This document shows positions 1 through 6,468 of a stretch of DNA of 11,135 nt, piece after piece. The translations under genes and the position numbers were made by a program. Every line of letters starts with the position of its first letter. Positions within the stretch are counted from its first letter, which is position 1. The notes below the pieces were generated by a model. That model made no database searches. It was not told the DNA's origin and saw nothing but the letters and a program-made list of their open reading frames with translations. This DNA is from Elusimicrobia bacterium HGW-Elusimicrobia-2. GTDB taxonomy: Bacteria; CG03. The DNA lies in the NCBI GenBank assembly GCA_002841685.1, contig PHAM01000057.1, positions 1-11,135 on the forward strand, given 5' to 3'.

Positions 1-16
1 TGAACGGCATACATTC

Positions 17-78
17 TGTCATTTCGAGCGAAGCGAGAAATCTTAGATTCTTCGTCGCTAACGCTCCTCAGAATGACA
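17..78. repeat. MITE-like palindromic repeat downstream of the glycosyltransferase gene
   Basis: The element begins with TGTCATT (17-23) and ends with the exact complement AATGACA (72-78). Its inner part also folds back: GAGCGAAGCGAGAAATCT on the left pairs imperfectly with ATTCTTCG...GCTAACGCTC on the right, around the centre near 42-45. It starts 17 bp beyond the stop of the leftward glycosyltransferase gene and has no coding potential of its own. Small palindromes of this TGTCATT...GAGCGAAGCGA type are scattered in many copies in numerous uncultivated bacterial genomes, from memory. It may act as a transcription terminator for the smc-wecG operon, but there is no clean U-tract. Confidence 0.7.
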
Positions 79-94
79 TGAGAGTACGAATAAT

Positions 95-862
95 TCAGGT
101 TAAATAATCTGAACTCCGGCGTAAAAAATAAATTTTGAGTATGCGAACAAAAAAAACAGGGAGACGGCTAATGCGCCCCGCTCTCCACGGCTCGCGAAGC
201 AGCCTGCCCAGCCACTCCAAACCGGCGGCTCTGAAAACGGGGTTGGCCCTTTTAAGACGCCCGGAGAAAACATCCAGCGTTCCGCCTATCCCCATGCCTG
301 CGCATTTGAGCTTCGGAAGATTCTCATCCAGCCACACCTCCTGACGGGGAGAATCAAGCGCCGCGAAAAGAAATTTTGGACGGGATTTTTTTATGATTTC
401 ATACGCGTTATCCTCATAACCGTTCAGGCGTCCGCATATATTTATTCCCGGAAAACGCTGTTTAAGTTTTTCACAGGCGGCGGCATTGACATCCTCTTTC
501 GCGCCGTAAACAAAAACTGGAAAACCCTCCGCGGCGGCAAACGCGCATAAATTATAAAAAAGTTCTATGCCGGGAAAATTCAAAATTCCCCTGCCGTTCA
601 GTAAAAAAGCCGCTAACCGGATGCCTATGGAATCATTAACACAAATTCCGGCTTTCAGCACTTTGAAAAAATCGGGATTTTCAAAGGCGTGCTCAACCAT
701 AAGAGCGTTAAGCGTTATCAGATGGAAATTTTCGCCGCGGCGCAGTTTTTCAAATATGCCGTCGCAGATTCCTTCCCTGTCGCCTGTTACGACTGGGATA
801 TCAAGAAATTTCGTTTTCTTCGGCAACTTTGCGGTATTTGACGGAAATGAGTTTGGACACAC
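95..862 (-). CDS. WecG/TagA/CpsF family glycosyltransferase
   Basis: Probable GT26-family enzyme, which transfers a sugar (typically N-acetylmannosamine) from a UDP-sugar to an undecaprenyl-diphosphate-linked acceptor at the inner face of the cytoplasmic membrane during cell-surface polysaccharide assembly. Of 255 residues, the family core runs from about residue 18 to 240. Visible landmarks are ITLNA (49-53), NDSIG (76-80, carrying the conserved Asp77), FPGIELF (96-102), SPRQEVW (171-177), and a GIGGTLDVFSG / KRANP / GLEWLGRL / EP..R block (191-230) typical of the family C-terminus. The basic C-terminal tail (IYFLRRSS) fits peripheral membrane attachment. The chosen start is GTG at 862, preceded by GGAAG at suitable spacing; this makes a 62-nt overlap with the end of smc. 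A TTG at 826 is an alternative start giving 243 residues, close to the family length but with no clear ribosome binding site. The exact sugar and the polymer cannot be told from sequence. Confidence 0.9.
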   Translation of the reverse strand: MCPNSFPSNTAKLPKKTKFLDIPVVTGDREGICDGIFEKLRRGENFHLITLNALMVEHAFENPDFFKVLKAGICVNDSIGIRLAAFLLNGRGILNFPGIELFYNLCAFAAAEGFPVFVYGAKEDVNAAACEKLKQRFPGINICGRLNGYEDNAYEIIKKSRPKFLFAALDSPRQEVWLDENLPKLKCAGMGIGGTLDVFSGRLKRANPVFRAAGLEWLGRLLREPWRAGRISRLPVFFVRILKIYFLRRSSDYLT

Positions 863-3800
863 CGAATTCTTCCATCGTTATCCCGTACATGACGTCCGCC
901 ATTTCCATGGTTCTTTTGTTATGGGTTATGGCCACAAATTGCGTTTTTTGGGAATACTCTTTCACCAGTTTGTTGAACCTGACAACGTTGGCGTCATCAA
1001 GCGGCGCGTCAACCTCGTCTAAAATACAGAAAGGCGACGGCTTTATCTGGAACAGAGCGAAAAGGATGGCTATGGCCGTGAGAGCGTTCTCGCCGGATGA
1101 GAGCTGCGTGTTGGAGCTCACCTTCTTTCCGGGAGGCGCGGCCTTCACCTCTACGCCGCTCTCAATCGGATTGGAGGGATCCGTCAGCAGAATATCCGCC
1201 GTTCCGCCCTCAAAGAAATTGGCGTAAACATTCTTGAAATTCTCTTTGGCCTGTTCAAAGGTGACGAGGAAATTCTCTTTGATCTGCTTGTTGGCCTCGG
1301 ATATGATGCTGTTGATATCGGCGATCGCTTTTTCCAGATCGTCGGACTGGCCCTTGAGGAAATTATAGCGCTTCTTCACCCTCTCGTAGTCCTCGGGGGC
1401 CAGGAGATTGACGGAGCCTATGGCCTCGACCCTGGCTTTCATTTTGCCTATTTCCTCTTCAGGGAATCTCTGGGGCTCGGGGTATTTCGTCCATGCCTCG
1501 TCAATGGTCAGGTTGAATTCCTCGCCCAGCCGGTGAGAGAGGCCTTTCAGCATCTCTTCGGCGTGGCTGATGTCGCTCTTGGCGACCTCGGTGTGTTTCT
1601 GGGCCTCGTAAACATCGGAATTCAGGGCGGAGACTTTCTTCCGCAGGTCTTCAAGTTCCTTTCGGCCGTCCTTCTGCTTTTCTTCCAGCTCTTTCATTAT
1701 CAGGACAGCGTCGACATTCTTCTTTTTCAGATTGCCGAGCTCTTCCTTCATCTGGATGTTTCTTTCATTGAGATATTTCATCTCATGTTCCATCCGGCCT
1801 ATATTCTTTTCAAGTGATTTCTTTTCCTCGTCCAGGCGCTCAACGGTTTCGTGGGCGGCCTCATATTCCACGGCGAATTTTTCATACTGCTGTTTTTTGG
1901 CTTCATACTCAGCCTGGCTGATATGCTTTCTGGTTTCTTCCGCCGAGGCGACAGTTCTCTCAACGGATGTCAGATTATCCTGATGGAGTTTGTGCTTGAC
2001 ATTCAGCGCTGCGAGCTTCTGCTTTTTGTCGGTGATGTCCGATTTGTGCTTCTCAAGGCTTTCCTCAAGATGCTTTTTCTCAAACCTTTTCTCCTCAAGC
2101 GCGTCATCCCTGTCGGCAACGCGGTTCTCAAACATCTTAACGCGCGCGCCGTTCTCTATGATCTTTTCTCTCTCTCCGGCGATTGAAGAGGCTGTCTTCA
2201 CCTGTTCGGCTTCCAGTTTCCTTATATTTCCGAGGCAGTCTTCCACGAGCTTCTGCGCTTCTTTGAGTTTCTCTCTCTGTGAGGCGATATTCTTCTGGGC
2301 CGCGGCGGGATCGCTGAAACGCCTGGCTTTTCCGCATATCTTTCCGAAGGGGAATTTCAAGGAAGAGTCGGGAGTGAAAACAGCCCTGCCTCCTTCCGCG
2401 GGCGAGAACCCGAATTTAGAAAATATTATCCTGAGGAATTTATCGGCGTATTCATCTTTTATTTCCAGTCCCTCAAAAGGTTGAGCGGCGCCATCGGGCA
2501 GTTTGTAGTCCATTATCTCCCGCGCTGATATGAATATCATGTAAGGCACATCCTCGCCCGACGAGAGGGCATCTATGCACGAGTGATCTTTCACAAAGAC
2601 AACGCGGGGCAAATTCGCCAGAAACGATGAAAGCGCTTCTTTCCATTTTCCTGCGCCTGCCAGAGCGCTTTCCAGATCGCCGAGAATGCCCTGATCTTTG
2701 CGCGATGAAAGGAATTTCTCATAGGCGGTTTTGCGCATGGCCGCCTGGTCTCTGGCGGCCTCCAGCCGGTATATCTCCTGTCTGACCTTATCCGTGGCCG
2801 ATTTGAGTTCCTGTTCTTTTTTTCTTTCAGCGGCTATGGCCGAGGCGGCGGCCTTTGCCGCTTCCTCAAATCCGTTTATCTTTTTTTCTATGTCACCGTT
2901 TGCTTTTTTCGCGGTCTCTATTTCTCCCCGCGCGGACAGTATATTTTTTTCCAGCTCGGAGATCTCCGAGGATAATTTCGCGGTCAGCCTGTTTATTTTT
3001 TCTATCTCATCTTCCGCCGAACGGATACCGTTAGCGGCGGCGGACGATTCCCTGAGAGTCCCAAAGAGCGCGTTCTTCGCCGCCTGAAGTTTCTCATCAA
3101 AAGAAGACGCCTCGGCTTCCATCATGGCTTTTATAGACTCAAAGGCCTTCTGCATCTCGTCTTTCCTGTCGCGCAGGCTCTCGTATTCCGGTTTTTTCGC
3201 CTCAAGGTTACGGCTCGTCTCTTCCAGGCGTCCCCGCGCTTCCTTGATCTCATCGGGCAGTTCTTTGAGTTTGGCGGCCGCGCCGGAAAGCCTTTCCTCG
3301 AGCACCTTCAGCGATGAAAAGACATTCGTTGACGACGAGCGCTCGCTGTAAAGTTTTTCCTCTATCATATCAAGGTCTATGCGCTTTTTATCGGTTTCGG
3401 CGGATACCGCCGTCAGCGCCGAGCGGCGCTGGGTGAGAGTGTCAGAGGAAGCGTCGAGCTCTTTGCCCATGGTATTCTTCCTCTCATAGAAATCTTTGTA
3501 ATCCAGGAGGATATTGCTGGCGATACCCTCGTCAAGTTTTATTTTCAGCGCCTCAAACCGTTTGGCTTTCCGCGCCTGGGCGTCCAGCAGTTTGATCTCG
3601 TTTTCAAGTTCGCTTATAATATCCCGCACCCTGTTGAGGTCATCCTGCGTCCTTGTTATGCGCCTTTGCGCCTCATCGCGGTGCACGCGGTATTTTGTCA
3701 CGCCCGCGGCTTCGTCAAAGAGCGTCCGCAGGTCTTCGGGGGATGATTCCAGGATGGCCCTGACCTCGCGCAGTTCCAGAGTTGAGTATGTGTTCGACAC

Positions 3801-4199
3801 CACGCCGGTGTTCATGAAGAGTTCTTTTATGTCTTTTAGCCGGACCTTTTCCTTGTTTATGAAATAGCCCGATTCACCGCTGGCATAAAGTTTCCTCACT
3901 ACCAGCACTTCCGCCATATCAAGATTCAACCATGAATCCGAGTTGTCAAGCATGAGATTCACCTGGGCGAAGCCCACCTGCGAGCGGGATGCGGAGCCGT
4001 GGAATATGACATCCCTTTCTCTCAGACATCGCACACGGCGGGGATTTGTTTCGCACAAAACCCAGCGGAGAGCGTCAACAATATTGCTCTTTCCGCAGCC
4101 GTTGGGGCCCACAACAACGGTCACGCCGCTCTCAAAGTTGATCCTGACCTTGTCCGCAAATGACTTAAAGCCCTGAATTTCAAGATATTTTAAACGCAT
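801..4199 (-). CDS. smc: Chromosome partition/condensin protein SMC
   Basis: The 1132-residue protein is an SMC ATPase that with ScpA/ScpB compacts and segregates the chromosome; neither partner gene is in the window. The N-terminal head has Walker A GPNGCGKS (31-38), then a family-typical LRERDVIFHGS (59-69) and DEAAGVTKYR (162-171). Two long, Glu/Lys/Ala-rich coiled-coil stretches (about 170-500 and 630-900) flank a hinge at about 502-625. The C-terminal head has the ABC signature as LSSGE (1033-1037), Walker B with FCILDEVDAPLDDANV (1057-1072), and ITHNK (1091-1095). Two departures from the usual form are visible: the signature is LSSGE instead of LSGGE, and the hinge ends in ICGKA where most SMCs have a T-G-G motif. 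It is slightly shorter than the common 1170-1190 residues. There is no Shine-Dalgarno sequence before the ATG; a promoter sits directly upstream. The first gene of an operon with the glycosyltransferase. Confidence 0.97.
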   Translation of the reverse strand: MRLKYLEIQGFKSFADKVRINFESGVTVVVGPNGCGKSNIVDALRWVLCETNPRRVRCLRERDVIFHGSASRSQVGFAQVNLMLDNSDSWLNLDMAEVLVVRKLYASGESGYFINKEKVRLKDIKELFMNTGVVSNTYSTLELREVRAILESSPEDLRTLFDEAAGVTKYRVHRDEAQRRITRTQDDLNRVRDIISELENEIKLLDAQARKAKRFEALKIKLDEGIASNILLDYKDFYERKNTMGKELDASSDTLTQRRSALTAVSAETDKKRIDLDMIEEKLYSERSSSTNVFSSLKVLEERLSGAAAKLKELPDEIKEARGRLEETSRNLEAKKPEYESLRDRKDEMQKAFESIKAMMEAEASSFDEKLQAAKNALFGTLRESSAAANGIRSAEDEIEKINRLTAKLSSEISELEKNILSARGEIETAKKANGDIEKKINGFEEAAKAAASAIAAERKKEQELKSATDKVRQEIYRLEAARDQAAMRKTAYEKFLSSRKDQGILGDLESALAGAGKWKEALSSFLANLPRVVFVKDHSCIDALSSGEDVPYMIFISAREIMDYKLPDGAAQPFEGLEIKDEYADKFLRIIFSKFGFSPAEGGRAVFTPDSSLKFPFGKICGKARRFSDPAAAQKNIASQREKLKEAQKLVEDCLGNIRKLEAEQVKTASSIAGEREKIIENGARVKMFENRVADRDDALEEKRFEKKHLEESLEKHKSDITDKKQKLAALNVKHKLHQDNLTSVERTVASAEETRKHISQAEYEAKKQQYEKFAVEYEAAHETVERLDEEKKSLEKNIGRMEHEMKYLNERNIQMKEELGNLKKKNVDAVLIMKELEEKQKDGRKELEDLRKKVSALNSDVYEAQKHTEVAKSDISHAEEMLKGLSHRLGEEFNLTIDEAWTKYPEPQRFPEEEIGKMKARVEAIGSVNLLAPEDYERVKKRYNFLKGQSDDLEKAIADINSIISEANKQIKENFLVTFEQAKENFKNVYANFFEGGTADILLTDPSNPIESGVEVKAAPPGKKVSSNTQLSSGENALTAIAILFALFQIKPSPFCILDEVDAPLDDANVVRFNKLVKEYSQKTQFVAITHNKRTMEMADVMYGITMEEFGVSKLISVKYRKVAEENEIS

Positions 4200-4208
4200 A
4201 ATCGCAGA

Positions 4209-4237
4209 ATACTATAAAATCCGCCGATGTAAATCAA
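4209..4237 (-). promoter_or_regulatory. smc promoter, near-leaderless
   Basis: Reading leftward, TTGATT (4237-4232) is followed after 17 bp by TAGTAT (4214-4209). The smc ATG begins only 9 bp beyond the -10 box, so transcription should start 2-3 bases before the ATG. An overlapping alternative -10, TATAGT, would have a 15-bp spacer. No ribosome binding site lies between the promoter and the start codon. Confidence 0.6.
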
Positions 4238-4277
4238 GCCGGACTTTTTTCCCTGACTTTTTTCCGCAGCGCTAATG

Positions 4278-4479
4278 ATGCATTCCCAATAGCAGTGATA
4301 GCACCGCAAAGTCGCTTTAGAGCGATATAGGAAAATTTAGGAGAAAAAATCGTGAAAAAATTCCGCTTGTCTGAGATCCGGCGCTAATCCGGGGCGAGTT
4401 GCGGGATTTTAGATTTTTTATCCGCTAAGAATTTTCCGTCTAGCGAAAAAGCTCTTTGCGGGGCTGAATCGCGAATGAT
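4278..4479. repeat. Long imperfect inverted repeat in the smc/kinase intergenic region
   Basis: This fills most of the 349-bp gap between the divergent smc and kinase genes. The left arm (4301-4366) and right arm (4401-4464) are imperfect reverse complements along their whole length. Perfectly paired blocks are CCGCAAAG (4304-4311) with 4454-4461, GGAAAATT (4330-4337) with 4430-4437, and AAAAAATC (4344-4351) with 4412-4419. The outer flanks ATGCATTC (4278-4285) and GAATGAT (4473-4479) still pair with a bulge. The loop (about 4367-4400) contains CCGG twice and could make a small hairpin. A local perfect hairpin TCGCT-TTAG-AGCGA lies at 4312-4325. No plausible ORF is present. It could be a decayed miniature transposable element or a structured RNA. 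Confidence 0.6.
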
Positions 4480-4484
4480 AATCC

Positions 4485-4513
4485 TTGCAAATTCTCAGCA
4501 TAGAAGCTACAAT
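4485..4513 (+). promoter_or_regulatory. Promoter of the ATP-cone/kinase gene
   Basis: TTGCAA (4485-4490) and TACAAT (4508-4513) are separated by exactly 17 bp, a good sigma-70-type promoter. Transcription would start near 4520, giving a leader of about 29 nt. The leader has AAAAAGGA ending about 12 bp before the ATG, a rather distant ribosome binding site. Confidence 0.65.
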
Positions 4514-4548
4514 AATTGCTGATATTTTAAAAAGGACGGTATAGAAAA

Positions 4549-6258
4549 ATGAACGCATCAAGAGCAATAGAGAAAATGGTGGACAAGTACGACAGGGTCG
4601 TGACTTTCAGGCTGTCGAAAATAGTCAATTCCATTATTCTGACCATCATCGACGTGGAGAGCGCCAACCGCTGGATAGCCGAAAGAAGAGCCCGGAAATA
4701 CGCGGACGTTATACAGGAGAGGATTTACGACACCTTCTATAACTTTGACTGGCTGATCCATGATTTTCTGAAAAAGTACATAAGTTTCAATCCCGAGGAA
4801 CGGCTGAAACGCCTTAACCACGCTTTCATCACGGAGAGGCTGTGTATCGCCGCGCTGAAAAAATTCAAAGAGGAATCGGGTAAAGCAGCAGAGCCGGATG
4901 ACCGGAAAGATCTAGCGAAATTCATAGACAGTGAGCTCAAAAAATCTATCCCCCGGAAAAAATACGACGGGGGGCTCTTCCCCGGCCTCTGTGATGCTGA
5001 AAACAAGGAAATATCCGCTTTTCTCCTAGGCAAATTTACGCACTATGCCGGAGTTAAACTCTCCAAAAAACAGGTCTATCCCGGCCGGGAATACATAATG
5101 GACATGATAGAAAAAACCCTCAAGGAAATCGGCGAGACCGAAATAGCGGAAAGTTTCATGATCTTCCGCGAAGGGAAAAACAAAATAAAAAACGGCGAGA
5201 TCTCCGCCCTGCAATTCACCAACAACGGCATCCCTTACGAAGTGTGCCGGAAAACGCTGGAATGGAACATCGCTCACGACTGTGAGAGCCTGTTCAACTT
5301 AAACGACTGGATACTCGGCAGGGGCGGCAAGGACATCAGGGAGCTCATAGACCTGTCAGAGAAGAGATTTCGTGACGATGTGGCTGAGGCTGTGGACAAG
5401 ATAATGGCCCGCAAAAGCGAGATAAAGATGATCATAATCGCCGGGCCCTCGTGTTCCAACAAAACCACGACAACCGTCATAGCCGGCAGAGAGCTGAGCA
5501 AAATAGGGCTGAAATTGAAACAGCTGAATGTTGATGATTATTTCAAGAATCTGGAAGACCAGCCGAAAGACGAGTTCGGCGATTACGACTTTGAGATGCC
5601 GGAAGCGATTGACATAGAGCTTCTGAACGAGCATTTCGGAGCCTTGCTCAAAGGCCTGAGCATACAGAAACCCAGCTACAATTTCAAATCAGGTAAACGC
5701 GATGCTGCCACGGAATTCCACCTGGCCGACGACGAGATCCTTCTGATAGACTGCCTGCACGGACTCTACAGGAGCCTCACCCGTTCGGTGTCGGCATCCA
5801 ACAAATTCCGCATCTACATAGAATCCATGAATATCCTCAGGAACATAGACGGCGCTTACACCCGCTGGTCGGACATACGCATGATGAAAAGAATGGTGCG
5901 GGATTTTCAGCACAGGGGATACAGCCCGAAGCAGACGCTGGCGCACTGGCCATATGTGCGCAAAGGCGAACTCAAGCACATCATACCTTACATTTGCTCG
6001 ACGGACGCTGTGATAAACGCCGGAATGCCATACGAACTGCCGGCGTTGAAAAAAGTGCTGAAACCGATAATGCCCGATAGTGCTTTTATCAAACAGCTCC
6101 GCAATGACGGACGCCTTGACCCTTACATAAGAGGAATGCGCACGCTCGCTCTTGTTGACGCCGCTGCCGAGATGACGGATCTCAATGTCATACCGGGCAC
6201 TTCACCGTTGAGAGAATTCATCGGCGGAAGCGAATACGAGATACCCCACAACGACTGA
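4549..6258 (+). CDS. ATP-cone-like/uridine-kinase-like P-loop protein
   Basis: The 569-residue protein has two parts. Residues 9-62 resemble an ATP-cone, the regulatory ATP/dATP-binding domain of ribonucleotide reductases (YDRVVTFRLSKIVNSI). The helix that usually follows directly (EYIMDMIEKTLKEIGETEIAESFMIFREGK) appears only at 181-210, so roughly 115 residues seem to be inserted. Residues 290-505 match the uridine kinase/phosphoribulokinase fold: P-loop GPSCSNKT (299-306), NVDDYF (327-332), GDYDFEMPEAIDIELL (344-359), IDCLHGLY (400-407), a WSDIRMMKRMVRDFQHRGY block (440-458) and HWPYVRKGE (466-474). The C-terminus ends with PLREFIGGSEYE (553-564), which I recall as conserved in similar long proteins. 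The P-loop is unusual: the glycine before the lysine, normally present in GxxxxGK[ST], is Asn304. It may be an allosterically regulated nucleoside kinase; the substrate is unknown. It stands alone under its own promoter. Confidence 0.8.
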   Translation: MNASRAIEKMVDKYDRVVTFRLSKIVNSIILTIIDVESANRWIAERRARKYADVIQERIYDTFYNFDWLIHDFLKKYISFNPEERLKRLNHAFITERLCIAALKKFKEESGKAAEPDDRKDLAKFIDSELKKSIPRKKYDGGLFPGLCDAENKEISAFLLGKFTHYAGVKLSKKQVYPGREYIMDMIEKTLKEIGETEIAESFMIFREGKNKIKNGEISALQFTNNGIPYEVCRKTLEWNIAHDCESLFNLNDWILGRGGKDIRELIDLSEKRFRDDVAEAVDKIMARKSEIKMIIIAGPSCSNKTTTTVIAGRELSKIGLKLKQLNVDDYFKNLEDQPKDEFGDYDFEMPEAIDIELLNEHFGALLKGLSIQKPSYNFKSGKRDAATEFHLADDEILLIDCLHGLYRSLTRSVSASNKFRIYIESMNILRNIDGAYTRWSDIRMMKRMVRDFQHRGYSPKQTLAHWPYVRKGELKHIIPYICSTDAVINAGMPYELPALKKVLKPIMPDSAFIKQLRNDGRLDPYIRGMRTLALVDAAAEMTDLNVIPGTSPLREFIGGSEYEIPHND

Positions 6259-6281
6259 ACCGATCTGAAACTTTCCCGGGG

Positions 6282-6443
6282 CAATAGACTCAGCCGGCAT
6301 CCGTAGACGGCCGCTCGCGTATGCGGCTCGCTGCCAATTCAGGCTTCGCCTGCAATTATGCTTGGCCTTATGCATTGTCACTCAGGGCCGGGGCGAAACC
6401 CTTCACTCATATGGCCCGCTCCGAATGCCGCCTGTGTCTATCG
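6282..6443. repeat. Imperfect palindromic element of about 160 bp after the kinase gene
   Basis: The outer 22-bp arms, 6282-6303 (CAATAGACTCAGCCGGCATC...) and 6422-6443, are reverse complements at 18 of 22 positions. Inside, GCCGC...GCGGC (around 6310-6326) and CAGGC-TTC-GCCTG (6340-6352, perfect 5-bp stem) form further hairpins. The element lies between two converging genes (kinase rightward, GH53-like leftward) and so may serve as a bidirectional terminator. There is no clear U-tract and no ORF. It shares the palindromic style, but no obvious sequence, with the element at 4278-4479. Confidence 0.6.
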
Positions 6444-6468
6444 TTTAGATAATTTATTGTAAAAATTA

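Noticed and set aside
1-120. CRISPR or tRNA at the window's left edge
   Set aside because: There is a single palindromic element with no regular repeats and no cloverleaf.
829-4176. Several long plus-strand open frames opposite smc
   Set aside because: They are antisense shadows of a clearly conserved gene, rich in Ser/Leu/Phe as expected from the reverse of Glu/Lys-rich coiled-coil codons, with no family resemblance.
4311-4330. The TCGCT-TTAG-AGCGA hairpin as an intrinsic terminator
   Set aside because: It has only a 5-bp stem and no U-tract, and lies upstream of both adjacent genes.
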